Source: Diorhabda sublineata (taxonomy: Eukaryota; Arthropoda; Insecta; Coleoptera; Chrysomelidae). From it: a stretch of DNA of 64,000 nt. The stretch is taken from assembly GCF_026230105.1 (NCBI RefSeq), contig NW_026614275.1, positions 101,764-165,763 of the forward strand, in the 5' to 3' direction. Each line of letters begins with the position of its first letter. Position 1 is the stretch's first letter. The notes below the pieces were generated by a model, which had not been told where the DNA came from, did no database searches, and saw only the letters and a list, made by a program, of their open reading frames with translations. Of this stretch, positions 1 to 12,400 are shown piece by piece. The position numbers and the translations under genes were made by a program.

Positions 1-147
1 GAAAATTTTCAAAGTCTATCTTCCTAATTTGAAGTCGAATTTCAACATTTCTCATATATTTGAGTGAGTTTGCATCTTACTTGGTCAGATATCGTCGATT
101 AACATCCATTGAAGCCCATTGTGGTCGATTTTCACTTTGTGTTGATT
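1..147 (+). repeat. Reference monomer and its landmarks
   Basis: This is the first complete unit in the phase used here. Landmarks by monomer position: 1-10 palindromic core GAAAATTTTC; 31-40 GAAGTCGAAT, with a common A/G change at 38; 47-58 a hypervariable stretch read as ATTTCTTATATA, ATTTCTCATATA, ATTTCGCATATA, ATTCCTTATATA or the one-base-longer CTTTCTTCATATA; 74-80 ATCTAAG, ATCTAAC or ATCTTAC; 82-87 a GTCAG, AACAG, GGTCAG, GTGAG or GTAAG variant; 88-93 GATATC; 101 A or G; 111 C or G; 122 A or T; 128-131 TTTT, TTAT, TTGT, TGTT or TATT. The TGTTGATT tail leads into the next core. The phase is a choice made for description and says nothing about a biological start. Confidence 0.95.
88..93. 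other. GATATC (EcoRV-type) site once per monomer
   Basis: GATATC occurs once in almost every monomer, so complete cleavage at it should give a 147-bp ladder. It is lost in the CCGG-type monomers, in those reading CAAATATCG (14112, 15140, 16168, 23172, 27434), GATAACG (15874, 16902, 21557, 23906), GATACCG (53768, 53915, 58919, 59066), GATGTCG (53033, 57591, 58037, 58184) and GATATTG (11467, 54356, 62891). These losses are useful tags for specific monomer types. No function is implied. Confidence 0.85.
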
Positions 148-159
148 GAAAATTTTCAA
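146..159. other. 14-bp perfect palindrome at the monomer junction
   Basis: TTGAAAATTTTCAA is its own reverse complement and sits across each monomer boundary in the phase used here. It recurs about every 147 bp through the window. Exceptions include TTTTTAAAG variants (7056, 38327, 39063, 45092, 45827, 48621, 49209, 49945, 53033, 55827, 61274), AAAGTTTTC (30089, 30973), ATTCTCAAAG (22144, 24493) and TTTTCTAAG (30383, 30531, 31267, 31415). Short dyads are common in centromeric satellites. It could also be a protein site or simply a bent A/T tract; the sequence does not decide between these. Confidence 0.85.
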
Positions 160-734
160 AGTCTATCTTCCTAATTTGAAGTCGAATTTCAACATTTCTT
201 ATATGTTTGGGTGAGTTTGCATCTAAGTTTAACAGATATCGTCGATTAACATCCATTCAAGCCCATTGAGGTCGATTTTCACTTTGTGTTGATTGAAAAT
301 TTTCAAAGTCTATCTTCCTAATTTGAAGTCGAATTTCAACATTTCGCATATATTTGAGTGAGTTTGCATCTAAGTTTGTCAGATATCGTCGATTAACATC
401 CATTCAAGCCCATTGAGGTCGATTTTCACTTTGTGTTGATTGAAAATTTTCAAAGTCTATCTTCCTAATTTGAAGTCGAATTTCAACATTTCTTATATAT
501 TTGAGTGAGTTTGCATCTTACTTGGTCAGATATCGTCGATTAACATCCATTGAAGCCCATTGTGGTCGATTTTCACTTTGTGTTGATTGAAAATTTTCAA
601 AGTCTATCTTCCTAATTTGAAGTCGGATTTCAACATTCCTTATATATTTGAGTGAGTTTGCATCTTACTTTGCCGGTATCGTCGATTAACATCCATTGAA
701 GCAGATTTAGGTCGATTGTCACTTTGTGTTGATT
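148..734. repeat. Recurring four-monomer cassette, first copy
   Basis: Four monomer types follow in fixed order: (1) TATATGTTTG with TTTAACAG; (2) TTTCGCATATA; (3) CTTACTTGG with a GTGG tail; (4) a monomer ending GAAGCAGATT and GATTGTC, often with the GTCGGATTT or CCGG variant. Full copies start at 148, 4262, 6321, 7056, 9850, 12495, 19988, 34799, 39358, 43034, 46122, 50240 and 62450. Partial copies start at 1323, 9115, 10585, 26846, 57003 and 63185. It is shared by all large-scale units, so it is probably an older higher-order unit than the long duplications that now carry it; that order is an inference. Confidence 0.75.
589..734. repeat. 146-bp CCGG-type monomer (class entry)
   Basis: This class reads TTTGCCGGTATCG where the usual monomer reads TTTGTCAGATATCG, a change that removes one base and the GATATC site. 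It also carries GTCGGATTT, ACATTCCTTATA, GCAGATT and GATTGTC. Eight copies were found, starting at 589, 3969, 20429, 35240, 39799, 43475, 46563 and 50681, always as the fourth monomer of a cassette or directly after a CTTACTTGG monomer. The one-base loss shifts the reading frame that otherwise runs through the array. The copy at 589 alone has GATTTAG rather than GATTGAG. The shared set of changes implies one origin followed by spread within larger units. Confidence 0.88.
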
Positions 735-3700
735 GAAAATTTTCAAAGTCTATCTTCCTAATTTGAAGTCGGATTTCAACATTTCTTATATATTTTAGTG
801 AGTTTGCATCTAAGTTTGTCAGATATCGTCGATTGACATCCATTCAAGCCCATTGAGGTTGATTTTCACTTTGTGTTGATTGAAAATTTTCAAAGTCTAT
901 CTTCCTAATTTGAAGTCGGATTTCAACATTTCTTATATGTTTGAGTGAGTTTGCATCTAAGTTTAACAGATATCGTCGATTAACATCCATTCAAGCCCAT
1001 TGAGGTCGATTTTCACTTTGTGTTGATTGAAAATTTTCAAAGTCTATCTTCCCAATTTGAAGTCGAATTTCAACATTTCTCATATATTTGAGTGAGTTTG
1101 CATCTTACTTTGTCAGATATCGTCGATTAACATCCATTGAAGCCCATTGTGGTCGATGTTCACTTTGTGATGATTGAAAATTTTCAAAGTCTATCTTCCT
1201 AATTTGAAGTCGAATTTCAACATTTCTCATATATTTGAGTGAGTTTGCATCTAACTTTGTCAGATATCGTCGATTAACATCCATTGAAGTCCATTGAGGT
1301 CGATTTTCACTATGTGTTGATTGAAAATTTTCAAAGTCTATCTTCCTAATTTGAAGTCGAATTTCAACATTTCTTATATGTTTGGGTGAGTTTGCATCTA
1401 AGTTTAACAGATATCGTCGATTAACATCCATTCAAGCCCATTGAGGTCGATTTTCACTTTGTGTTGATTGAAAATTTTCAAAGTCTATCTTCCTAATTTG
1501 AAGTCGAATTTCAACATTTCGCATATATTTGAGTGAGTTTGCATCTAAGTTTGTCAGATATCGTCGATTAACATCCATTCAAGCCCATTGAGGTCGATAT
1601 TCACTTTGTGTTGATTGAAAATTTTCAAAGTCTATCTTCCTAATTTGAAGTCGAATTTCAACATTTCTTATATATTTGAGTGAGTTTGCATCTTACTTGG
1701 TCAGATATCGTCGATTAACATCCATTGAAGCAGATTGAGGTCGATTGTCACTTTGTGTTGATTGAAAATTTTCAAAGTCTATCTTCCTAATTTGAAGTCG
1801 GATTTCAACATTTCTTATATATTTGAGTGAGTTTGCATCTAAGTTTGTCAGATATCGTCGATTGACATCCATTCAAGCCCATTGAGGTTGATTTTCACTT
1901 TGTGTTGATTGAAAATTTTCAAAGTCTATCTTCCTAATTTGAAGTCGGATTTCAACATTTCTTATATGTTTGAGTGAGTTTGCATCTAAGTTTAACAGAT
2001 ATCGTCGATTAACATCCACTCAAGCCCATTGAGGTCGATTTTCACTTTGTGTTGATTGAAAATTTTCAAAGTCTATCTTCCTAATTTGAAGTCGAATTTC
2101 AACATTTCTTATATATTTGAGTGAGTTTGCATCTTACTTGGTCAGATATCGTCGATTAACATCCATTGAAGCCCATTGTGGTCGATTTTCACTTTGTGTT
2201 GATTGAAAATTTTCAAAGTCTATCTTCCTAATTTGAAGTCGGATTTCAACATTCCTTATATATTTGAGTGAGTTTGCATCTTACTTGGTCAGATATCGTC
2301 GATTAACATCCATTGAAGCCCATTGTGGTCGATATTCACTTTGTGTTGATTGAAAATTTTCAAAGTCTATCTTCCTAATTTGAAGTCGGATTTCAACATT
2401 TCTTATATATTTGAGTGAGTTCGCATCTTACTTTGTCAGATATCGTCGATTAACATCCATTGAAGCAGATTGAGGTCGATTGTCACTTTGTGTTGATTGA
2501 AAATTTTCAAAGTCTATCTTCCTAATTTGAAGTCGAATTTCAACATTTCTTATATATTTGAGTGAGTTTGCATCTAAGTTTGTCAGATATCGTCGATTGA
2601 CATCCATTCAAGCCCATTGAGGTCGATTTTCACTTTGTGTTGATTGAAAATTTTCAAAGTCTATCTTCCTAATTTGAAGTCGAATTTCAACATTTCTCAT
2701 ATATTTGAGTGAGTTTGCATCTAAGTTTGTCAGATATCGTCGATTAACATCCATTGAAGCCCATTGTGGTCGATTTTCACTTTGTGTTGATTGAAAATTT
2801 TCAAAGTCTATCTTCCTAATTTGAAGTCGAATTTCAACATTTCTTATATATTTGAGTGAGTTTGCATCTTACTTGGTCAGATATCGTCGATTAACATCCA
2901 TTGAAGCCCATTGTGGTCGATTTTCACTTTGTGTTGATTGAAAATTTTCAAAGTCTATCTTCCTAATTTGAAGTCGAATTTCAACATTTCTCATATATTT
3001 GAGTGAGTTTGCATCTTACTTGGTCAGATATCGTCGATTAACATCCATTGAAGCCCATTGTGGTCGATTTTCACTTTGTGTTGATTGAAAATTTTCAAAG
3101 TCTATCTTCCTAATTTGAAGTCGAATTTCAACATTTCTCATATATTTGAGTGAGTTTGCATCTAAGTTTGTCAGATATCGTCGATTAACATCCATTGAAG
3201 CCCATTGTGGTCGATTTTCACTTTGAGTTGATTGAAAATTTTCAAAGTCTATCTTCCTAATTTGAAGTCGGATTTCAACATTTCTTATATATTTGAGTGA
3301 GTTCGCATCTTACTTTGTCAGATATCGTCGATTAACATCCATTGAAGCAGATTGAGGTCGATTGTCACTTTGTGTTGATTGAAAATTTTCAAAGTCTATC
3401 TTCCTAATTTGAAGTCGAATTTCAACATTTCTTATATATTTGAGTGAGTTTGCATCTAAGTTTGTCAGATATCGTCGATTGACATCCATTCAAGCCCATT
3501 GAGGTCGATTTTCACTTTGTGTTGATTGAAAATTTTCAAAGTCTATCTTCCTAATTTGAAGTCGAATTTCAACATTTCTCATATATTTGAGTGAGTTTGC
3601 ATCTAAGTTTGTCAGATATCGTCGATTAACATCCATTGAAGCCCATTGTGGTCGATTTTCACTTTGTGTTGATTGAAAATTTTCAAAGTCTATCTTCCTA

Positions 3701-4261
3701 ATTTGAAGTCGAATTTCAACATTTCTTATATATTTGAGTGAGTTTGCATCTAAGTTTGTCAGATATCGTCGATTGACATCCATTCAAGCCCATTGAGGTC
3801 GATTTTCACTTTGTGTTGATTGAAAATTTTCAAAGTCTATCTTCCTAATTTGAAGTCGAATTTCAACATTTCTCATATATTTGAGTGAGTTTGCATCTTA
3901 CTTGGTCAGATATCGTCGATTAACATCCATTGAAGCCCATTGTGGTCGATTTTCACTTTGTGTTGATTGAAAATTTTCAAAGTCTATCTTCCTAATTTGA
4001 AGTCGGATTTCAACATTCCTTATATATTTGAGTGAGTTTGCATCTTACTTTGCCGGTATCGTCGATTAACATCCATTGAAGCAGATTGAGGTCGATTGTC
4101 ACTTTGTGTTGATTGAAAATTTTCAAAGTCTATCTTCCTAATTTGAAGTCGGATTTCAACATTTCTTATATATTTTAGTGAGTTTGCATCTAAGTTTGTC
4201 AGATATCGTCGATTGACATCCATTCAAGCCCATTGAGGTTGATTTTCACTTTGTGTTGATT

Positions 4262-7055
4262 GAAAATTTTCAAAGTCTATCTTCCTAATTTGAAGTCGGA
4301 TTTCAACATTTCTTATATGTTTGAGTGAGTTTGCATCTAAGTTTAACAGATATCGTCGATTAACATCCATTCAAGCCCATTGAGGTCGATTTTCACTTTG
4401 TGTTGATTGAAAATTTTCAAAGTCTATCTTCCTAATTTGAAGTCGAATTTCAACATTTCGCATATATTTGAGTGAGTTTGCATCTAAGTTTGTGAGATAT
4501 CGTCGATTAACATCCATTCAAGCCCATTGAGGTCGATTTTCACTTTGTGTTGATTGAAAATTTTCAAAGTCTATCTTCCTAATTTGAAGTCGAATTTCAA
4601 CATTTCTTATATATTTGAGTGAGTTTGCATCTTACTTGGTCAGATATCGTCGATTAACATCCATTGAAGCCCATTGTGGTCGATATTCACTTTGTGTTGA
4701 TTGAAAATTTTCAAAGTCTATCTTCCTAATTTGAAGTCGGATTTCAACATTTCTTATATATTTGAGTGAGTTCGCATCTTACTTTGTCAGATATCGTCGA
4801 TTAACATCCATTGAAGCAGATTGAGGTCGATTGTCACTTTGTGTTGATTGAAAATTTTCAAAGTCTATCTTCCTAATTTGAAGTCGAATTTCAACATTTC
4901 TTATATATTTGAGTGAGTTTGCATCTAAGTTTGTCAGATATCGTCGATTGACATCCATTCAAGCCCATTGAGGTCGATTTTCACTTTGTGTTGATTGAAA
5001 ATTTTCAAAGTCTATCTTCCTAATTTGAAGTCGAATTTCAACATTTCTCATATATTTGAGTGAGTTTGCATCTAAGTTTGTCAGATATCGTCGATTGACA
5101 TCCATTCAAGCCCATTGAGGTCGATTTTCACTTTGTGTTGATTGAAAATTTTCAAAGTCTATCTTCCTAATTTAAAGTCGAATTTCAACATTTCTCATAT
5201 ATTTGAGTGAGTTTGCATCTTACTTTGTCAGATATCGTCGATTAACATCCATTGAAGCCCATTGTGGTCGATGTTCACTTTGTGATGATTGAAAATTTTC
5301 AAAGTCTATCTTCCTAATTTGAAGTCGAATTTCAACATTTCTCATATATTTGAGTGAGTTTGCATCTAACTTTGTCAGATATCGTCGATTAACATCCATT
5401 GAAGCCCATTGAGGTCGATTTTCACTTTGTGTTGATTGAAAATTTTCAAAGTCTATCTTCCTAATTTGAAGTCGAATTTCAAAATTTCTTATATATTTGA
5501 GTGAGTTTGCATCTTACTTTGTCAGATATCGTCGATTAACATCCATTGAAGCCCATTGAGGTCGATTATCACTTTGTGTTGATTGAAAATTTTCAAAGTC
5601 TATCTTCCTAATTTTAAATCGAATTTCAACATTTCTTATATATTTGAGTGAGTTTGCATCTAAGTTTGTCAGATATCGTCGATTGACATCCATTCAAGCC
5701 CATTGAGGTCGATTTTCACTTTGTGTTGATTGAAAATTTTCAAAGTCTATCTTCTTAATTTGAAGTCGAATTTCAACATTTCTTATATATTTGAGTGAGT
5801 TTGCATCTAACTTTGTCAGATATCGTCGATTAACATCCAGTCAAGCCCATTGAGGTCGATTTTCACTTTGTGTTGATTGAAAATTTTCAAAGTCTATCTT
5901 CCTAATTTGAAGTCGAATTTCAACCTTTCTTCATATATTTGAGTGAGTTTGCATCTAACTTTGTCAGATATCGTCGATTAACATCCATTGAAGTCCATTG
6001 AGGTCGATTTTCACTATGTGTTGATTGAAAATTTTCAAAGTCTATCTTCCTAATTTGAAGTCGAATTTCAACATTTCTTATATATTTGAGTGAGTTTGCA
6101 TCTAAGTTTGTCAGATATCGTCGATTGACATCCATTCAAGCCCATTGAGGTCGATTTTCACTTTGTGTTGATTGAAAATTTTCAAAGTCTATCTTCCTAA
6201 TTTGAAGTCGAATTTCAACATTACTCATATATTTGAGTGAGTTTGCATCTAAGTTTGTCAGATATCGTCGATTAACATCCATTCAAGCCCATTGAGGTTG
6301 ATTTTCACTTTGTGTTGATTGAAAATTTTCAAAGTCTATCTTCCTAATTTGAAGTCGGATTTCAACATTTCTTATATGTTTGAGTGAGTTTGCATCTAAG
6401 TTTAACAGATATCGTCGATTAACATCCATTCAAGCCCATTGAGGTCGATTTTCACTTTGTGTTGATTGAAAATTTTCAAAGTCTATCTTCCTAATTTGAA
6501 GTCGAATTTCAACATTTCGCATATATTTGAGTGAGTTTGCATCTAAGTTTGTGAGATATCGTCGATTAACATCCATTCAAGCCCATTGAGGTCGATTTTC
6601 ACTTTGTGTTGATTGAAAATTTTCAAAGTCTATCTTCCTAATTTGAAGTCGAATTTCAACATTTCTTATATATTTGAGTGAGTTTGCATCTTACTTGGTC
6701 AGATATCGTCGATTAACATCCATTGAAGCCCATTGTGGTCGATTTTCACTTTGTGTTGATTGAAAATTTTCAAAGTCTATCTTCCTAATTTGAAGTCGGA
6801 TTTCAACATTTCTTATATATTTGAGTGAGTTTGCATCTTACTTTGTCAGATATCGTCGATTAACATCCATTGAAGCAGATTGAGGTCGATTGTCACTTTG
6901 TGTTGATTGAAAATTTTCAAAGTCTATCTTCCTAATTTGAAGTCGAATTTCAACATTTCTTATATATTTGAGTGAGTTTGCATCTAAGTTTGTCAGATAT
7001 CGTCGATTAACATCCATTCAAGCCCATTGAGGTCGATTTTCACTTTGTGTTGATT
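4262..7055. repeat. 2794-bp unit (19 monomers), copy 1
   Basis: It starts with a GTCGGATTT/TATGTTTGAG/TTTAACAG monomer and contains the four-monomer cassette at 4262. It then has a TTTAAAGTCG monomer with GATGTTC and TGTGATG (5144), a CAAAATTTC monomer (5438), a TTTTAAATCG monomer (5585), a CTTCTTAATT plus CCAGTCAAG monomer (5732) and a 148-bp monomer (5879). A monomer with ACATTACTCATA and GAGGTTG follows at 6174, and a second cassette at 6321. The same order with the same private variants follows directly at 7056. Confidence 0.88.
5879..6026. repeat. 148-bp CTTTCTTCATA-type monomer (class entry)
   Basis: The usual CAACATTTCTTATA becomes CAACCTTTCTTCATA, which adds one base. Copies start at 5879, 8673, 26698, 29492, 30383, 30531, 31267, 31415, 31857, 34651, 35533, 38474, 39210, 40092, 42886, 44062, 45974, 48179, 49503, 50092, 52003, 57885 and 60685. 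The copies at 29492 and 57885 carry further insertions. A related form, CAAAATTTCTTCATA, starts at 55091, 60095 and 60537. Many copies also share TCACTATGTG and GAAGTCCATT; a right-hand subset adds GTCCATCTT, GTAAGATATC and GAGGTGGATT. The spacing of these monomers is the simplest way to see the long higher-order periods. Confidence 0.88.
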
Positions 7056-9408
7056 GAAAATTTTTAAAGTCTATCTTCCTAATTTGAAGTCGGATTTCAA
7101 CATTTCTTATATGTTTGAGTGAGTTTGCATCTAAGTTTAACAGATATCGTCGATTAACATCCATTCAAGCCCATTGAGGTCGATTTTCACTTTGTGTTGA
7201 TTGAAAATTTTCAAAGTCTATCTTCCTAATTTGAAGTCGAATTTCAACATTTCGCATATATTTGAGTGAGTTTGCATCTAAGTTTGTGAGATATCGTCGA
7301 TTAACATCCATTCAAGCCCATTGAGGTCGATTTTCACTTTGTGTTGATTGAAAATTTTCAAAGTCTATCTTCCTAATTTGAAGTCGAATTTCAACATTTC
7401 TTATATATTTGAGTGAGTTTGCATCTTACTTGGTCAGATATCGTCGATTAACATCCATTGAAGCCCATTGTGGTCGATATTCACTTTGTGTTGATTGAAA
7501 ATTTTCAAAGTCTATCTTCCTAATTTGAAGTCGGATTTCAACATTTCTTATATATTTGAGTGAGTTCGCATCTTACTTTGTCAGATATCGTCGATTAACA
7601 TCCATTGAAGCAGATTGAGGTCGATTGTCACTTTGTGTTGATTGAAAATTTTCAAAGTCTATCTTCCTAATTTGAAGTCGAATTTCAACATTTCTTATAT
7701 ATTTGAGTGAGTTTGCATCTAAGTTTGTCAGATATCGTCGATTGACATCCATTCAAGCCCATTGAGGTCGATTTTCACTTTGTGTTGATTGAAAATTTTC
7801 AAAGTCTATCTTCCTAATTTGAAGTCGAATTTCAACATTTCTCATATATTTGAGTGAGTTTGCATCTAAGTTTGTCAGATATCGTCGATTGACATCCATT
7901 CAAGCCCATTGAGGTCGATTTTCACTTTGTGTTGATTGAAAATTTTCAAAGTCTATCTTCCTAATTTAAAGTCGAATTTCAACATTTCTCATATATTTGA
8001 GTGAGTTTGCATCTTACTTTGTCAGATATCGTCGATTAACATCCATTGAAGCCCATTGTGGTCGATGTTCACTTTGTGATGATTGAAAATTTTCAAAGTC
8101 TATCTTCCTAATTTGAAGTCGAATTTCAACATTTCTCATATATTTGAGTGAGTTTGCATCTAACTTTGTCAGATATCGTCGATTAACATCCATTGAAGCC
8201 CATTGAGGTCGATTTTCACTTTGTGTTGATTGAAAATTTTCAAAGTCTATCTTCCTAATTTGAAGTCGAATTTCAAAATTTCTTATATATTTGAGTGAGT
8301 TTGCATCTTACTTTGTCAGATATCGTCGATTAACATCCATTGAAGCCCATTGAGGTCGATTATCACTTTGTGTTGATTGAAAATTTTCAAAGTCTATCTT
8401 CCTAATTTTAAATCGAATTTCAACATTTCTTATATATTTGAGTGAGTTTGCATCTAAGTTTGTCAGATATCGTCGATTGACATCCATTCAAGCCCATTGA
8501 GGTCGATTTTCACTTTGTGTTGATTGAAAATTTTCAAAGTCTATCTTCTTAATTTGAAGTCGAATTTCAACATTTCTTATATATTTGAGTGAGTTTGCAT
8601 CTAACTTTGTCAGATATCGTCGATTAACATCCAGTCAAGCCCATTGAGGTCGATTTTCACTTTGTGTTGATTGAAAATTTTCAAAGTCTATCTTCCTAAT
8701 TTGAAGTCGAATTTCAACCTTTCTTCATATATTTGAGTGAGTTTGCATCTAACTTTGTCAGATATCGTCGATTAACATCCATTGAAGTCCATTGAGGTCG
8801 ATTTTCACTATGTGTTGATTGAAAATTTTCAAAGTCTATCTTCCTAATTTGAAGTCGAATTTCAACATTTCTTATATATTTGAGTGAGTTTGCATCTAAG
8901 TTTGTCAGATATCGTCGATTGACATCCATTCAAGCCCATTGAGGTCGATTTTCACTTTGTGTTGATTGAAAATTTTCAAAGTCTATCTTCCTAATTTGAA
9001 GTCGAATTTCAACATTACTCATATATTTGAGTGAGTTTGCATCTAAGTTTGTGAGATATCGTCGATTAACATCCATTCAAGCCCATTGAGGTTGATTTTC
9101 ACTTTGTGTTGATTGAAAATTTTCAAAGTCTATCTTCCTAATTTGAAGTCGGATTTCAACATTTCTTATATGTTTGAGTGAGTTTGCATCTAAGTTTAAC
9201 AGATATCGTCGATTAACATCCATTCAAGCCCATTGAGGTCGATTTTCACTTTGTGTTGATTGAAAATTTTCAAAGTCTATCTTCCTAATTTGAAGTCGAA
9301 TTTCAACATTTCGCATATATTTGAGTGAGTTTGCATCTAAGTTTGTGAGATATCGTCGATTAACATCCATTCAAGCCCATTGAGGTCGATTTTCACTTTG
9401 TGTTGATT
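7056..9408. repeat. 2794-bp unit, copy 2 (first 16 monomers)
   Basis: Sixteen monomers match 4262-6614 one for one at an offset of 2794 bp, including TTTAAAGTCG (7938), CAAAATTTC (8232), TTTTAAATCG (8379), CTTCTTAATT (8526) and the 148-bp monomer (8673). Differences I saw include TTTTTAAAG in the first monomer and GTGAG instead of GTCAG at 8968. Correspondence stops at 9409, where copy 1 has a CTTACTTGG monomer and this copy has an ACATTACTCATA monomer. High identity with no gaps suggests a recent unequal exchange. Confidence 0.85.
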
Positions 9409-12400
9409 GAAAATTTTCAAAGTCTATCTTCCTAATTTGAAGTCGAATTTCAACATTACTCATATATTTGAGTGAGTTTGCATCTAAGTTTGTCAGATAT
9501 CGTCGAATAACATCCATTCAAGCCCATTGAGGTTGATTTTCACTTTGTGTTGATTGAAAATTTTCAAAGTCTATCTTCCTAATTTGAAGTCGGATTTCAA
9601 CATTTCTTATATGTTTGAGTGAGTTTGCATCTAAGTTTGTCAGATATCGTCGATTGACATCCATTCAAGCCCATTGAGGTCGATTTTCACTTTGTGTTGA
9701 TTGAAAATTTTCAAAGTCTATCTTCCTAATTTGAAGTCGAATTTCAACATTACTCATATATTTGAGTGAGTTTGCATCTAAGTTTGTCAGATATCGTCGA
9801 TTAACATCCATTCAAGCCCATTGAGGTTGATTTTCACTTTGTGTTGATTGAAAATTTTCAAAGTCTATCTTCCTAATTTGAAGTCGGATTTCAACATTTC
9901 TTATATGTTTGAGTGAGTTTGCATCTAAGTTTAACAGATATCGTCGATTAACATCCATTCAAGCCCATTGAGGTCGATTTTCACTTTGTGTTGATTGAAA
10001 ATTTTCAAAGTCTATCTTCCTAATTTGAAGTCGAATTTCAACATTTCGCATATATTTGAGTGAGTTTGCATCTAAGTTTGTGAGATATCGTCGATTAACA
10101 TCCATTCAAGCCCATTGAGGTCGATTTTCACTTTGTGTTGATTGAAAATTTTCAAAGTCTATCTTCCTAATTTGAAGTCGAATTTCAACATTTCTTATAT
10201 ATTTGAGTGAGTTTGCATCTTACTTGGTCAGATATCGTCGATTAACATCCATTGAAGCCCATTGTGGTCGATTTTCACTTTGTGTTGATTGAAAATTTTC
10301 AAAGTCTATCTTCCTAATTTGAAGTCGGATTTCAACATTTCTTATATATTTGAGTGAGTTTGCATCTTACTTTGTCAGATATCGTCGATTAACATCCATT
10401 GAAGCAGATTGAGGTCGATTGTCACTTTGTGTTGATTGAAAATTTTCAAAGTCTATCTTCCTAATTTGAAGTCGAATTTCAACATTTCTTATATATTTGA
10501 GTGAGTTTGCATCTAAGTTTGTCAGATATCGTCGATTAACATCCATTCAAGCCCATTGAGGTCGATTTTCACTTTGTGTTGATTGAAAATTTTCAAAGTC
10601 TATCTTCCTAATTTGAAGTCGAATTTCAACATTTCGCATATATTTGAGTGAGTTTGCATCTAAGTTTGTGAGATATCGTCGATTAACATCCATTCAAGCC
10701 CATTGAGGTCGATTTTCACTTTGTGTTGATTGAAAATTTTCAAAGTCTATCTTCCTAATTTGAAGTCGAATTTCAACATTTCTTATATATTTGAGTGAGT
10801 TTGCATCTTACTTGGTCAGATATCGTCGATTAACATCCATTGAAGCCCATTGTGGTCGATTTTCACTTTGTGTTGATTGAAAATTTTCAAAGTCTATCTT
10901 CCTAATTTGAAGTCGGATTTCAACATTTCTTATATATTTGAGTGAGTTTGCATCTAAGTTTGTCAGATATCGTCGATTGACATCCATTCAAGCCCATTGA
11001 GGTCGATTTTCACTTTGTGTTGATTGAAAATTTTCAAAGTCTATCTTCCTAATTTGAAGTCGAATTTCAACATTTCTTATATATTTGAGTGAGTTTGCAT
11101 CTAAGTTTGTCAGATATCGTCGATTAACATCCATTCAAGCCCATTGAGGTCGATTTTCACTTTGTGTTGATTGAAAATTTTCAAAGTCTATCTTCCTAAT
11201 TTGAAGTCGAATTTTAACATTTCTCATATAGTTGAGTGAGTTTGCATCTAAGTTTGTCAGATATCGTCGATTAACATCCATTCAAGCCCATTGAGGTCGA
11301 TTTTCACTTTGTGTTGATTGAAAATTTTCAAAGTCTATCTTCCTAATTTGAAGTCGGATTTCAACATTTCTTATATATTTTAGTGAGTTTGCATCTAAGT
11401 TTGTCAGATATCGTCGATTGACATCCATTCAAGCCCATTGAGGTCGATTTTCACTTTGTGTTGATTGAAAATTTTCAAAGTCTATCTTCCTAATTTGAAG
11501 TCAAATTTCAACATTTCTCATATATTTGAGTGAGTTTGCATCTTACTTTGTCAGATATTGTCGATTAACATCCGTTGAAGCCCATTGTGGTCGATGTTCA
11601 CTTTGTGATGATTGAAAATTTTCAAAGTCTATCTTCCTAATTTGAAGTCGAATTTCAACATTTCTCATATATTTGAGTGAGTTTGCATCTAACTTTGTTA
11701 GATATCGTCGATTAACATCCGTTGAAGCCCATTGATGTCGATTATCACTTGTGTTGAAAGAAAATTTTCAACGTCTATCTTCCTAATTTGAAGTCGAATT
11801 TCAACACTTCTTATATATTTGAGTGAGTTTGCATCTAACTTTGTCAGATATCATCGATTAACATCCATTGAAGCCCATTGAGGTCGATTTTCACTTTGTG
11901 TTGATTGAAAATTTTCAAAGTCTATCTTCCTAATTTGAAGTCGGATTTCAACATTTCTTATATATTTGAGTGAGTTTGCATCTTACTTTGTCAGATATCG
12001 TCGATTAACATCCATTGAAGCAGATTGAGTTCGATTGTCACTTTGTGTTGATTGAAAATTTTCAAAGTCTATCTTCCTAATTTGAAGTCGAATTTCAACA
12101 TTTCTTATATATTTGAGTGAGTTTGCATCTAAGTTTGTCAGATATCGTCGATTAACATCCATTCAAGCCCATTGAGGTCGATTTTCACTTTGTGTTGATT
12201 GAAAATTTTCAAAGTCTATCTTCCTAATTTGAAGTCGAATTTCAACATTTCTCATATATTTGAGTGAGTTTGCATCTTACTTTGTCAGATATCGTCTATT
12301 AACATCCATTGAAGCCCATTGTGGTCGATGTGCACTTTGTGTTGATCGAAAATTTTCAAAGTCTATCTTCCTAATTTGAAGTCGAATTTCAACATTTTTT

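Larger units (their letters stand above)
1..4261. repeat. Mixed satellite block, 29 monomers
   Basis: The types are shuffled, with local repeats. The pattern CCGG type, then TATTTTAG type, then TATGTTTGAG/TTTAACAG type at 589-1028 recurs at 3969-4408, 3380 bp downstream. A monomer with GAGTTCGCATC plus GCAGATT (2352) followed by a GATTGACATCC monomer (2499) recurs at 3234 and 3381, 882 bp downstream. Monomers with GATGTTC and TGTGATG (1029) and with GAAGTCC and TATGTG (1176) form a pair seen again at 5144, 44504, 48621 and 52445. No non-satellite sequence lies here. Confidence 0.8.

Noticed and set aside
54..60. TATATAT as a TATA-box promoter
   Set aside because: It is part of the variable monomer stretch and present in hundreds of units; no transcription unit follows it.
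1..147. CENP-B box in the monomer
   Set aside because: I looked for the TTCG....A..CGGG core pattern on both strands of the consensus; TTCGACTT on the minus strand lacks the following A and CGGG.
146..159. Rho-independent terminator or operator at the palindrome
   Set aside because: The dyad is A/T-only at its centre with no GC stem or loop, and it recurs in each monomer without genes nearby.
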